A stretch of 64,000 nt of DNA, taken from positions 173,840 through 237,839 of the forward strand of contig JBGANQ010000002.1 in the NCBI GenBank assembly GCA_044222245.1, in the 5' to 3' direction. This DNA comes from CALFML01 sp044222245. Lineage in GTDB: Bacteria; Myxococcota_A; Polyangia; Palsa-1104; JAEUJZ01. Positions 31,418 to 39,950 of the stretch are shown here, in pieces. Positions within the stretch are counted from its first letter, which is position 1. The number at the start of each line of letters is the position of its first letter. The notes beneath the pieces are model-generated. The model did not search any database, was not told where the DNA came from, and saw only the letters and a program-made list of their open reading frames with translations. The position numbers were made by a program, and so were the translations under genes.

Positions 31418-32086
31418 ATGAGCGCGCCGGTGAACGTCACAGAAGCGGCAGCGGGGGAGGACTCGGCCCCGGTAAACGACAGCCGGCAAGCGGTGCTGAT
31501 GCTGCTTGTCTGGATCGGCGGCGCGACGCTGGCGCGCGGCGTCGGGGTCTGGGTGGGGATCGGCAGCGCGGCGATCGTGCTCGGCGGCGGCGTGCTGCTC
31601 ACCGCCGCTGGCCAGCGGGTGCGGCGGCAGATGCGGCCGACGCTGGCCCTTGTGCTGCTCGGCGTCGTGGCGGGGCTTGTGATGATCGCCGCCACCGAGC
31701 TCCTATACCCGCTGGCGGTGCGGCTCTTGCCGGCGATCAAGACTTATACCGAGGCGCTCTACGGGGAGCTCGGCAAGCTGACGCCGCTCAAGCTGACCGT
31801 GATAGGGCTTGTGATCCTCGGCGAGGAGACCGTCTGGCGCGGGGTGGTGCAGGGGGCGCTGCGGCGGCGTTTCGGGGTGATCGTGACGGTGGCGGCGGCG
31901 GCGATCGCCTACGGGATCGGGCACATCCCGGCCGGCTCGCTGCTGTTGCCGCTGGTGGCGCTGTGCTGCGGTCTTTACTGGAGCGCGCTCACGGCGTGGA
32001 CCGGCAGCCTGGTGCCGGCGCTGATCGCTCACCTTATGTGGGATCTGACGGTCCTTGCGTGGGCGCCGCTGGCGCGTCACTCGTAA
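31418..32086 (+). CDS. CPBP-family intramembrane metalloprotease
   Basis: A 222-residue protein with six or so hydrophobic segments and the three glutamate/histidine motifs of the CPBP (CAAX protease/bacteriocin-processing, Abi) family: EETVWRG (Glu136, Glu137, Arg141), 'GIGHIP' (His169) and 'HLMWD' (His205, Asp209). The family cleaves within the membrane, and in bacteria some members process small peptides or protect against their own bacteriocins; the target here is unknown. GGAGGAG at 6 bases supports ATG 31418 over the longer frame from 31259. Confidence 0.9.
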   Translation: MSAPVNVTEAAAGEDSAPVNDSRQAVLMLLVWIGGATLARGVGVWVGIGSAAIVLGGGVLLTAAGQRVRRQMRPTLALVLLGVVAGLVMIAATELLYPLAVRLLPAIKTYTEALYGELGKLTPLKLTVIGLVILGEETVWRGVVQGALRRRFGVIVTVAAAAIAYGIGHIPAGSLLLPLVALCCGLYWSALTAWTGSLVPALIAHLMWDLTVLAWAPLARHS

Positions 32087-32195
32087 GGCGCGGCACCGCT
32101 CCAAGGGCCGGGAAACTTTCCCAAGCAGGTCTTGACGGGCCTCTGGTCTCTAATGTAGGGCTATTGCGCTGTAATGCCTACCTAATGGAGAGACC

Positions 32196-32717
32196 ATGTT
32201 GAAGAAAATCCTGCTCAATTTTTCGTTATTTACCCTCTGCGCCGGCTGCGGCTCCAACGGCGACACCCTGTGGCAAGTCAGCCAGCTTGCCGGCATGACG
32301 CCGAGCAGCTGCTACCCGGGCGGCAAGCCGCCGACCGATACCACGACCACCATGGGCATCGAGTCGAGCATCGGCCCGTGGGAGCTGTACGAGGGTCCGG
32401 ATAGCAAGATGTTCCTCGTCCTGGCTGACAAAAAGACGGTCATCGAGGGGGCCAAGGCCGATAGCTACACCTTCCAGTGGACGGTGACCAACGTCGACAA
32501 CACCCCGCCGCAGGGCATGGGCTCGCTGACCGACACCACCGTCAACACCCTGACCTTCAAGGTGAGCGGCGACACGATGTCGGGCAGCTGGGAAGTCAAG
32601 CAGACTCACAGCTGCGCCGGCACCTTCTGCGGCGGTCTGACCCTGCAGCCCAACTGCACGGTGACCAACACGGTCTACGGCCGCAAGCTCGACGTCTCGC
32701 GCTACAAAGTCTACTAG
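32196..32717 (+). CDS. Small lipoprotein of unknown function
   Basis: A 173-residue lipoprotein: hydrophobic leader and lipobox CAGC at residues 15-18. The mature part is Thr/Gly/Asp-rich and probably all-beta, with a few Cys that could form disulfides ('HSCAGTFCGG', 'NCTV'). No family was recognised. A GGAGAG ribosome binding site precedes the ATG, and the gene stands alone with no overlap. Confidence 0.75.
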   Translation: MLKKILLNFSLFTLCAGCGSNGDTLWQVSQLAGMTPSSCYPGGKPPTDTTTTMGIESSIGPWELYEGPDSKMFLVLADKKTVIEGAKADSYTFQWTVTNVDNTPPQGMGSLTDTTVNTLTFKVSGDTMSGSWEVKQTHSCAGTFCGGLTLQPNCTVTNTVYGRKLDVSRYKVY

Positions 32718-32984
32718 CTCGCCCGGTAGCGACCGACCCGCGCCGGTCCGGTCACCCGCAGCACGCCGCGGGAGCGCCGCCGGCGCCGCCCGCTCCTCCT
32801 CTCATCCTGCAGACCCATCGCGCAGCGCGGTCAGTCCCTTGCGGACTCGGGCCGCTCGCTACGTTTTGCCGCGGCCTGCTAAGATGAAGCAAGATCCAGG
32901 TTTAGCCTGCCGCCGCGAGCCGCGCGGCTGGCGCGTGGTGCGGCGCGCTCTGTTCGCCCGACCTTGCGATCGGACGGAGAAGGT

Positions 32985-33932
32985 ATGCAAGAGCTGCTGG
33001 CGAAGATCAAAGATAAGAAGCCAAATTATTTTGATTACTTCATTACCCTGGTGATCGCGCTGGCCGGCGTGCTGGTGGGGCTTGAGACTAACCCCGCGCT
33101 GATGGCGCACCATGGTGAGCTGTTCCGCTACCTCGATCTGGTGATCGTGCTCATCTTCGTCGCCGAGCTTGCTCTGAAGATGGGCCTGTGGGGCCGGCGG
33201 CCGTGGCTTTACTTCGTCAACCCCGAGCACCTGGGCGACAGCGCGGCGGCGCGGCGGCGGCGGCTGAACCTGGAGCACATCGACTTCTGGCACGTCTTTG
33301 ACTTCGCGATCGTGGTCCTGTGTCTGCTGCCGCATGTGCTGCCGGTGCACATCCATACCCGGTTCCTGCCGTTTCTGCGCATCGCGCGGCTGCTCCGCCT
33401 GCTCCGTCTTGCCGAGGAGCTGCAGCAGCTGCACATTCTGGTCGGGGCGCTGCTCAAGAGCCTGCCGTCGATCGCCTATATCTGCCTGTTTCTGAGTCTG
33501 CACTTCTACGTCTACTCGGTGGCCGGCGCGATCTTGTTCGCGCAGAGCGATCCCGAGCACTTCCGCAGTCTCGGGGTGGCGATGCTCACCCTGTTCGAGA
33601 TCGCCACCGGCAACGGCTTCTCGCAGATCATGCACGAGGCGATCGGCAAGGCGCAGCAGTTCGACTACTCGGCGGGAACGCCGATCTTCTACTTCATCAG
33701 CTTCGTGGTCTTGGGAGTCATGGTCATCCTCAACCTGTTTATCGGCGTCATCACCGCGGAGATGAGCGCCCTGCGCAACGCCCTGGCCGAGCAGGAGTCC
33801 AAGCAGGAAAAAGCCCGCGCCCTGGAAAACGACCACGAGATCCTGACCCACATCCAGCATCTGGAAGAGCAGGTCGAGAAGCTGCGCGAGAGCCTGGGCC
33901 GGCTGCGCCACTTCCGCCGCCCCCCAAGCTGA
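32985..33932 (+). CDS. Single-domain voltage-gated ion channel with unusual selectivity filter
   Basis: A 315-residue one-domain (six-helix) channel of the bacterial NaChBac/Nav type. The voltage sensor S4 has five arginines (126, 132, 135, 138, 141). The pore helix and filter read 'LFEIATGNGFSQIM', with T208-G-N-G-F212 in the filter, so the usual acidic residue (Glu in TLESW of NaChBac) is missing. S6 has 'VILNLFIGV' and the C-terminus is a coiled coil (residues 260-300, Glu/Lys/Leu-rich), as in tetrameric bacterial channels. A GGAGAAGG ribosome binding site supports ATG 32985. Ion preference is uncertain. Confidence 0.88.
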   Translation: MQELLAKIKDKKPNYFDYFITLVIALAGVLVGLETNPALMAHHGELFRYLDLVIVLIFVAELALKMGLWGRRPWLYFVNPEHLGDSAAARRRRLNLEHIDFWHVFDFAIVVLCLLPHVLPVHIHTRFLPFLRIARLLRLLRLAEELQQLHILVGALLKSLPSIAYICLFLSLHFYVYSVAGAILFAQSDPEHFRSLGVAMLTLFEIATGNGFSQIMHEAIGKAQQFDYSAGTPIFYFISFVVLGVMVILNLFIGVITAEMSALRNALAEQESKQEKARALENDHEILTHIQHLEEQVEKLRESLGRLRHFRRPPS

Positions 33933-34015
33933 GAGCGGCCTGACCCGGCCAGCGACCACTTGGGCGAAAAAGGGAATAAGGGCGTGCCGGGGAGATGTCC
34001 GCTATAGTGAGGGCG

Positions 34016-34636
34016 ATGGATATCCTGTCAGGACCAACAAGTGCTCCTGCCTGGGCGCGGGCCAGGTGTTGGGGGCTGCCGCTCATGCTGGGGCTGGCGC
34101 TCGGCTGCGGACCGACGGACGTCGGACCGGGGGAGGTGCTTGGGCCGCCCGAGGGGCCGTGTGCCGCGGTGACCATCAAGGCGCCCCTTGACGGCGCCAA
34201 CCATGTGCCGCAGGGGACAGCGCTGTCGTGGCAGACTAACCCCCCGGCGGCGGGGACCCACTATCCGGTCTGGGTGCCGTGGGCGCAGAGCTTCACCGAG
34301 CAGGTGCCGCGCGGCAACTGGCTGCACAACGCCGAGCACGGCGGGGTGGTGCTGCTGTACAGCTGCCCGGACGGCTGCCCGCAGGTGGCGGCGCAGCTCA
34401 AGGACCTGGGGGCGGCGATGCCGACCGACCCCGCCTGCAACGCGCAGATCAACGCGCGCTGGGTGCTGACCCCGGATCCGCTGCTGCCGGCGGGCGTGCA
34501 GGTGGCGGCGGTCGCCTGGGGGTACGCCTACACCGCTTCCTGTTTTGATGCGGCGACGCTTGGCGCCTTCGTCACCGCCCACTATGCGCGCGGCCCCGAA
34601 GATACCTGCGCCCAGGGCGCGATCGCCTGGCGCTAG
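34016..34636 (+). CDS. DUF3105-domain lipoprotein
   Basis: A protein of about 206 residues with a lipobox LGC near residue 30, then a DUF3105 domain: 'TNPPAAGTHYP' and the signature 'WLHNAEHGGVVLLYSC'. Two cysteine pairs probably form disulfides in the periplasm. The function of DUF3105 is not known. A second start, ATG 33995, would add seven residues at the N-terminus. Confidence 0.85.
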   Translation: MDILSGPTSAPAWARARCWGLPLMLGLALGCGPTDVGPGEVLGPPEGPCAAVTIKAPLDGANHVPQGTALSWQTNPPAAGTHYPVWVPWAQSFTEQVPRGNWLHNAEHGGVVLLYSCPDGCPQVAAQLKDLGAAMPTDPACNAQINARWVLTPDPLLPAGVQVAAVAWGYAYTASCFDAATLGAFVTAHYARGPEDTCAQGAIAWR

Positions 34637-35114
34637 CCAGAACCTGGGCGTTCTGACCCACTTCGGCGACGTTTCTGTTTCTCGCAGAGCACTGGTTGTT
34701 TCGGGCAGGAAGTTCGATGCTCTGTGAAAGGGGCGGAAGCTCTGGGCCACGGGCAGGAAGTTCTCGCCACGGGCTGGGAGTTCTCGTCCAAAGTCCGGAC
34801 GCTTCAGGAGACTTGTTCGGCGTGTCGGAAGGCTGCCGGACATTTCAAGAGCGAGGCTGGGCATCCTAAGCCAGCGGCGCGGCACTTAAAGCCATCGATC
34901 GAGATCGCCAAGACCGAGGCTGGGCAGTCTAAGCCGAAGGTCCAAGAGTCTAGACCTCGGTGATTTGGCTTCGCTCTTGCTCCACAGAACGTCCACAACG
35001 GACCGGAGATTTCCCTGGCACAAGACAACAACACTGCCGTAAACGATTCGCAGTTCGATATCTTTCAGGAGTTGTCTGTCACTGGGACAACGAAGACGTC
35101 GGTCCTGTACGGGA
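34637..35114. repeat. Intergenic region with two pairs of short direct repeats
   Basis: A 478-base stretch with no supported gene. It holds two 20-base direct repeats with 18 of 20 matches each: CCACGGGCAGGAAGTTCTCG at 34747-34766 followed at once by a copy at 34767-34786, and GAGGCTGGGCATCCTAAGCC at 34853-34872 with a copy at 34916-34935. A further partial copy of the first (GGGCAGGAAGTTC) is at 34703-34715. G+C is lower than in the flanking genes. No promoter or terminator could be named. Confidence 0.8.
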
Positions 35115-36464
35115 TCACGGCCCATGGACGGGGAGCTCGGGCTCGGCGAGCAGCTCTTCGATAAGCTCGGTGAAGTGGCGGCGCAGCTCGGCGTGGTCGG
35201 CGCCGGTGGCGGGACCGGAGAAGCCGCTGTGCACGGCGCGCACCCGGCCATCGCGGTGCAGGAAGATCGTCGTCGGATAGGCGCGCACGCGGTCGAGCAG
35301 GGGCAGGCTGCGCGAGGCCTGCTCTTTATCGGCCAGGCCGGCGATGAGCACCGGGTAGCCGACGTGATGGAAGGCGGTGAAGCGCTGGACCTGCGCGGTG
35401 TCCTGCCCGAGGTCGCCGGTGACCTCAAAGGCCAGGCCGACGATCGACAGCCCGCGGCGGCGGTACTTGCGATCGAGCTCGACGAGGTACGCGGTGGCGT
35501 CGTTGCAGTTGGGACACCAGGTGCCAAAGATCTCCAGGATGCGCGCCTTGCCCTGGAAGGCCGGCTCGGTCAGGCTGCGGCTGCGCCCCTGGACGTCGGG
35601 AAAGTGGAGGGCGCCGAGCTCCGCCTGGGGGTTATAGCGGCTCTGCGCGAACGGATCGGCGAGCTGCGCCTTGTCGTCGGGCTCGGCGGTGAAGGTGTCA
35701 TGCCAGCGATCCCCGGAATAAAAGTCGCCGGCCAGGCGCGGCGCGGCGGGGGTGCGGAGCGGATCGCCGGGGATGAGCCGGGCGTCAAACAGGAAGGCGT
35801 GGGCGCCGTCAAAGCACGACAGGCGCAGGCGGTCGCCATCGCGGTTGCCGGCGAGGTAGCGGTAGTCGCCGGTGGTGGTGAGGAAGGTCCCGGTCAGCCG
35901 ATCGGGGGCCTGCTCGCTAAACAGCCCCACCGCGGGCTCGGACTCGGTGGTGAACTTGACCCGCCAGCGCGGCGGCAGCGCGGCCGGCGCCGGCTCAGCG
36001 GGCAGGGCGGCGAAACGGCGGGCGGCGCCGAAGCGGGCGTGGAACGGCAGCTCGACAAAGGCGTCGGCGCCCTTCTGCTTGCGCCAGGTGCCGTCCAGGC
36101 TCTGCGCCGAGGTGCCGAGCCGGGCGCGGATCGTCGAGGCGTAGGGATCCAGGTGCAGGACCAGCTCGCCGGCGGTCCACTTGGCGCGGGCGATGGGGAT
36201 GCGCTCGGGAGGGTTTAGCAGGAACGCCTGCCAGGTTCCGGCCGCCGCGCCGCCCGGCGCCGGTCGCAGCTCCAGACCAAAGGGCAGCTCGCCGCCCGGG
36301 CTGTCGAGCCAGGCCCGCCACAGGCCCGCCGCCGGCCCGGCGGGCGCAGCGGCTCGCGGCGACGCGGCGGCCAGCGCGCAGAGCGACAGGAGCAGCGCGG
36401 CGGCTGCCAGACCCGGGCGGCGCCCGGCAGCACGAGGACTCGGAGTGGCGAAAGGGTGCGACAT
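35115..36464 (-). CDS. TlpA-type thioredoxin with large N-terminal beta-rich domain
   Basis: A 449-residue exported protein. After a signal peptide (about 1-35), residues 40-290 form a domain rich in beta strands ('GTWQAFLLNPPERIP' and a second 'TGTFLTTTGDYRYLAGN' repeat) similar to the N-terminal domain seen before TlpA in predatory and soil bacteria. Residues 290-449 are a thioredoxin domain with CPNC near Cys316 and 'AYPTTIFLHRDG' as the cis-Pro region. It should reduce or oxidise target proteins outside the inner membrane. No strong ribosome binding site is visible, so the start is moderately certain. Confidence 0.88.
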   Translation of the reverse strand: MSHPFATPSPRAAGRRPGLAAAALLLSLCALAAASPRAAAPAGPAAGLWRAWLDSPGGELPFGLELRPAPGGAAAGTWQAFLLNPPERIPIARAKWTAGELVLHLDPYASTIRARLGTSAQSLDGTWRKQKGADAFVELPFHARFGAARRFAALPAEPAPAALPPRWRVKFTTESEPAVGLFSEQAPDRLTGTFLTTTGDYRYLAGNRDGDRLRLSCFDGAHAFLFDARLIPGDPLRTPAAPRLAGDFYSGDRWHDTFTAEPDDKAQLADPFAQSRYNPQAELGALHFPDVQGRSRSLTEPAFQGKARILEIFGTWCPNCNDATAYLVELDRKYRRRGLSIVGLAFEVTGDLGQDTAQVQRFTAFHHVGYPVLIAGLADKEQASRSLPLLDRVRAYPTTIFLHRDGRVRAVHSGFSGPATGADHAELRRHFTELIEELLAEPELPVHGP

Positions 36465-36527
36465 GAGGAGCCCTGGGCCAGGCCCTGATGGGCTGGCGGC
36501 AAGCAGCGGTCAAAAAACCGCGGGTAA

Positions 36528-37727
36528 TCAACCGATAAGCAGCAGGCTGACCGACAGGTCCTGATGGCAGTTGCCAAAGCCCGGCACGTAGCCCTGCTCA
36601 CCGAAGGTGCACATGCCGAGCAGCGGCGCGCTGCCGAGCCGCTGCGCCAGCTGCTCGCGCAGGCCGGTGTCGAGCTCGGCGCCGATCGCTCCGGCGCAGC
36701 CGGCGCAGTAGATGAGGATGCCCACCCGCACCTGCTCGGGGGACAGCCCCGCCCGCTCCAGCGACTCGGTGCACAGCTCGCCGAGCACCGCGGTGAGCCC
36801 GGAGACGCTGCCGCTCATCACCGATAGGGTCTGGCCCGGCTCGGCGCAGGCGAACAGCGAGACGCTGCGCTCGGGCGCGTTGATGTGCGCCGGGTGGATG
36901 GTCAGCCAGTGGGCGCCGGCCGCGGTCTCGCACTTGATGCCGAGCGGTCGCAGGGCGGTCTGGGCCAGGATGTTGCCGCCGTCGCGCAGCTGATCGCTGA
37001 CCGCCCCATCGAGCCACTCGTTGAGGACCTCGCCGGCGGGGCGGCCGTCCAGCTCGTGCAGGGTGCGCCCGGTGCTGGCGGTGACCTGCCCGTGCCGCGC
37101 GGTGGGGGCGTAGGGGGCGCGGATCGCCCCGCCCACCGCCACCGCGCCGAAGATTCCGACCAGCGAGACCGCTTCCTTGAGCGGCCCGCTGCTGGTAAAC
37201 ACGCTCCACTCGCCGGCGATGGCGTGATCGGCGGCGCTGCCGCCAAAGGCCGGCACCCCGGGCAATAGCTCGGCGAGGGCGCCCAGCAGCGCCTCCTCAG
37301 GACCGGGCGAGGAGTTGAACAGCACCACCCGCGGCAGCTCGCCGCCGCTCTGGGCGAGCAGCTCTTGCGCCGCCTGGCGCGCCGCCGCCTGCGGATCAGC
37401 GCCGACCGCCGAGGCGCCCACCGCCACCCGTACCCCCTTGCCCCCCGCCAGCAGCAGCACCCCGACGACGCCATCGGGACCGTTGACCACCCCCGAGGGC
37501 CCGAGCAGCCCGAGCGAGGTGGTGATGCCATGCACCGCCACGCCGGGCAGCGCGGCACCGAGCGCGGTGAACACCTGCTGCGCGTCATGCTCGACGGTCG
37601 CGGTGACGAAGGCGACGCTCGGGGCGTGCCCGTGCAGCGTGGCGGCGGCCTGCGCAACCGCCTGGGCGACCGCGACCGCGGTGTCAGAGTGGACGCTCGA
37701 GCCAAGGCCGGCGAATAGTTGCGACAT
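36528..37727 (-). CDS. FIST-domain signalling protein
   Basis: A 399-residue protein with the FIST N and C domains: 'GIGSS..' first strand, 'VHGITTSLGLLG', 'PAFGGSAADHAI' and a C-terminal 'CAGCAGAIG' and 'LGMCTFGEQGY'. FIST domains bind small ligands, perhaps amino acids, and are linked to signalling proteins; here the domain stands alone. AAGGAGAG precedes the ATG at a good distance. It is next to a short helical gene (37780-38019) with which it may share a transcript. Confidence 0.9.
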   Translation of the reverse strand: MSQLFAGLGSSVHSDTAVAVAQAVAQAAATLHGHAPSVAFVTATVEHDAQQVFTALGAALPGVAVHGITTSLGLLGPSGVVNGPDGVVGVLLLAGGKGVRVAVGASAVGADPQAAARQAAQELLAQSGGELPRVVLFNSSPGPEEALLGALAELLPGVPAFGGSAADHAIAGEWSVFTSSGPLKEAVSLVGIFGAVAVGGAIRAPYAPTARHGQVTASTGRTLHELDGRPAGEVLNEWLDGAVSDQLRDGGNILAQTALRPLGIKCETAAGAHWLTIHPAHINAPERSVSLFACAEPGQTLSVMSGSVSGLTAVLGELCTESLERAGLSPEQVRVGILIYCAGCAGAIGAELDTGLREQLAQRLGSAPLLGMCTFGEQGYVPGFGNCHQDLSVSLLLIG

Positions 37728-37779
37728 GTTCTCTCCTTGAAATTTTCGGCAGTGCCGAGCTGGCTCGGCGCCGCTGCGG

Positions 37780-38019
37780 TTACGGTCGCGGATCGCTGGG
37801 CGGATTGTTTATAAGATGCGCCAGCTCATCGAGCTCGGCATGCGACTTGGTCAGCTCCTGCACCGCCCGCCAGACCTTGGCAAAGTCCTGCGGCTCATCG
37901 GTGGAGTCCTGCATGTACTTACGGACCTTGACCCCGGAGAGCATGATGAGCCGGGAAACGGCGAACGAGGAGTAGCGATCCTCGACGTACTTCACGATTC
38001 GGTAAATGCGACTCGCCAT
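37780..38019 (-). CDS. Small helical hypothetical protein
   Basis: A 79-residue, mainly helical protein ('RIYRIVKYVEDRYSSF' and 'KVWRAVQELTKSHAELDEL') without recognised domain. ATG 38019 follows GGAGGGACCGGGG, which supports translation. It lies upstream of the FIST gene, separated by about 50 bases on the same strand, and could be a partner of it. Short, but the ribosome binding site and codon use are in line with neighbours. Confidence 0.6.
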   Translation of the reverse strand: MASRIYRIVKYVEDRYSSFAVSRLIMLSGVKVRKYMQDSTDEPQDFAKVWRAVQELTKSHAELDELAHLINNPPSDPRP

Positions 38020-38124
38020 CCCCGGTCCCTCCAAACCTTCCGGCACGCAAGGCGGAATGGGCAGCGCAGACCCATCGCGCAGCGAGCTGCATGTGACCAG
38101 TGAAGGCTCCAGTTTACCCCTTAA

Positions 38125-39303
38125 TCAGGCGGCGAGCGTACTTATCAGAATTGCTTCGAGTTCCTGGTCAGAGAGGTCGATGGGGTTTGAGCGCATGCTC
38201 CCGCCGCGCGCCTGGGCGACAATCTGGCTGAAGCTCTGCGGCACCACGCCGCGCTCGGCCAGGGAGCGGACACCGAGCCGCTTGCGCAGCTGGAGGAGCT
38301 GCTCGGCGGCGCGCTCGGGAGTCTGCGGGCCGCTCGGACAGATGAGGGCGATGATCTCGCTGTAGCGGCCAAGCGCCGGGTGGCCGGGGGCGCGGCGCCG
38401 CAGCGCCTCGATGTTGGTGAGCAGCGTCGCCGGCAGCAGGCAGGCGCAGGCGTCGCCGTGCGCGACCTCGTAGCAGCCGCCGAGCGGCGCCACCAGGCCG
38501 TGGACGGCGCCAAGTCCGGCGTTGGCCAGGACGATGCCGCCCCACAGGCTCGCCAGCGCCATCTGCTCGAACGCGGCGCCGGGCGGGCGCTCGGGCTGCG
38601 CCAGCTCGCTGAGGGCGCGGCTCGCCAGCCCCAGGCCGCGCAGCGCCAGCGCGTCGGTGGTCGGCTGCGCGCCGCGCGAGACGTACCCCTCTAGCAGGTG
38701 GGTCAGCGCGTCCAGCCCCGCCGCCGCGGCGACCGGCAGCGGCGCCCCCTCGGCGAGCTCGGGATCGACGATCGCGATGCGCGGCAAAAGCACATCGCTG
38801 CGCAGGCTGCGCTTGACGCCGAGCTCCGGGATGCGGACCACGCTGTTGCGGGTGGTCTCCGAGCCGCTGCCGCACGTAGTCGGTAGGGCGACCACCGGCA
38901 GCGCTCCCAGGGCGAGCGGCCGGGGCGCGCCGCGGCCGGCATCTTCCAGGTACTCCAGCACGCTGCCGGGGTTGCGCGACAGGGCAGCCACCGCCTTGCC
39001 GGTGTCGAGCACGCTGCCGCCGCCCACCGCCAGCACCACGTCGCAGTCCGCCGCGCGACAGCTCGCCACCGCGCTGTCGATGCAGGCGACGTCAGGCTCG
39101 CCGGTTATGACCGACCGCGTCCAGCTCGCCCCCTGCGCCTCCAGCGCCGCCTGCAGCCGCGCCAGGTGGCCGCCGCGCTCCAGCGAGCTGCCGCCGGTGA
39201 CCAGGAAAACCCGCCGGCCGAGCGGCGCCGTCAGCTCGCCGGCCCGCCGCGCCGTCCCGCGCCCGAACAGAATCTGTCCCGCGGTGCGAAGGGTGAACTC
39301 CAT
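38125..39303 (-). CDS. Iron-containing alcohol dehydrogenase
   Basis: A 392-residue group III alcohol dehydrogenase. The NAD-binding motif is 'GGGSVLDTGK' (94-103) and the metal ligands are Asp198, His202, His268 and His282 in 'GLDALTH', 'GAVHGLVAPLG' and 'AHGDA'. The substrate is not defined; family members act on ethanol, butanol, glycerol, maleylacetate and others. It begins two bases after the ABM gene stop (TAG-CG-ATG), so the two are one operon, which suggests a joint role in an aromatic or aldehyde oxidation step. Confidence 0.93.
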   Translation of the reverse strand: MEFTLRTAGQILFGRGTARRAGELTAPLGRRVFLVTGGSSLERGGHLARLQAALEAQGASWTRSVITGEPDVACIDSAVASCRAADCDVVLAVGGGSVLDTGKAVAALSRNPGSVLEYLEDAGRGAPRPLALGALPVVALPTTCGSGSETTRNSVVRIPELGVKRSLRSDVLLPRIAIVDPELAEGAPLPVAAAAGLDALTHLLEGYVSRGAQPTTDALALRGLGLASRALSELAQPERPPGAAFEQMALASLWGGIVLANAGLGAVHGLVAPLGGCYEVAHGDACACLLPATLLTNIEALRRRAPGHPALGRYSEIIALICPSGPQTPERAAEQLLQLRKRLGVRSLAERGVVPQSFSQIVAQARGGSMRSNPIDLSDQELEAILISTLAA

Positions 39304-39305
39304 CG

Positions 39306-39608
39306 CTACTGCCAGGGCTCGGGGAACAGGCTGCGGTGCTTCTCGCCGACTCGCGGGCTGGCCATCATCGGCGCCACCGCCGCCCGCCAGGCCAGGTAGT
39401 GGGAAGTCTGCTGGTGCTCCTTGAACCCCGCCTCATCCTGATAGACCTCGTACAAGGTGAAGCGGCTGGGATCGTCGAGCGCCTGCAGTACATCGAAGCG
39501 CGCGTTGCGCGGCTCCTGCCGGGTTGCCCGTGCGTTGTCGGCAGTCGCCGCGATGAACGCCTCAACCTGCTCGGCAATCACATGAACCTTGACGCAAACG
39601 ACGAACAT
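39306..39608 (-). CDS. Antibiotic biosynthesis monooxygenase (ABM) domain protein
   Basis: A 100-residue ferredoxin-fold protein with the ABM family pattern: 'VVCVKVHVIAEQVEAFI', 'EPRNARFDVLQ' and 'YEVYQDEAGFKEHQQTSHYLAW'. Relatives such as YgiN act on quinols and LsrG on signal molecules; the substrate here is unknown. GGAGGAA sits 5 bases before the ATG. It is translationally linked to the iron alcohol dehydrogenase gene downstream. Confidence 0.9.
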   Translation of the reverse strand: MFVVCVKVHVIAEQVEAFIAATADNARATRQEPRNARFDVLQALDDPSRFTLYEVYQDEAGFKEHQQTSHYLAWRAAVAPMMASPRVGEKHRSLFPEPWQ

Positions 39609-39777
39609 CGGTTCCTCCGGGTTCTGCTGCTCCCCTCATGGTAGCCCAAACCCGTCGCGCCCAGCAGAAAACCACCGCCCAGAAGCCCCGGTGAGTCCGC
39701 CCCATTCCCTCCCCGCGATTCCTATCTCTTCCCCCCCCCCATCCACCCCAGAGTCCCGCCCTCCGCCTACCAGGCGT

Positions 39778-39812
39778 GGGCCGACCGGAGATCCTTTTTT
39801 GTCCGCGCCAGC
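39778..39812 (-). repeat. Dispersed 35-bp repeat, copy 2
   Basis: The minus-strand sequence matches 28570-28604 (end of rbfA) at 32 of 35 positions. It overlaps the left part of the hairpin at 39790-39827. The origin of the repeat is not known. Confidence 0.75.
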
Positions 39813-39827
39813 GGGCAAAAAAGGATC
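39790..39827. terminator. Perfect 12-bp inverted repeat downstream of ugd
   Basis: The arm GATCCTTTTTTG at 39790-39801 is perfectly complementary to CAAAAAAGGATC at 39816-39827; the loop can pair again (CCGC/GCGG). It lies 105 bases beyond the ugd stop and upstream of the ABM start. As a terminator for ugd it is possible in either direction, but the T-run is within the stem, so the role is inference. Confidence 0.45.
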
Positions 39828-39840
39828 GCAGGGAAGGGGG

Positions 39841-39950
39841 ACCCACGCCGGCGCAGCCCGAGCCCCCCCTCAGACCCTACCAATCCCCCGGACCGCAGAG
39901 ACCCACGCCGACGCAGCCCGAGCGCCCCCCCTCAGACCCTGCCAATCCCA
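39841..39950. repeat. 60-bp-spaced duplication of the ugd 3' end
   Basis: Two near-identical copies start at 39841 and 39901. Each contains ACCCACGCCG followed by (G/A)CGCAGCCCGAG, then a C-run and CAGACCCT(A/G)CCAATCCC. The second copy includes the ugd stop codon and its last codons (ending Gly-Ile-Gly-Arg-Val); the first copy still encodes the same five residues and stop if read in that frame, so it is a duplicated gene end. Confidence 0.8.

Larger units (their letters stand above)
39609..39931. other. Gene-free 323-base stretch with hairpin and direct repeats
   Basis: No supported gene. The stretch holds a C-rich poly-pyrimidine run (39721-39760), the dispersed repeat copy 2 (39778-39812), a perfect hairpin (39790-39827) and the first copy of a 60-base-spaced direct repeat (39841-39888) whose second copy covers the 3' end of ugd. 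Open frames here are Pro/Gly-rich shadows. Confidence 0.7.

Noticed and set aside
36508..36524. Small hairpin downstream of the FIST gene as a terminator
   Set aside because: The stem is only five base pairs (GCGGT/ACCGC) and the T-run is in the loop, which is too weak to name as a terminator.
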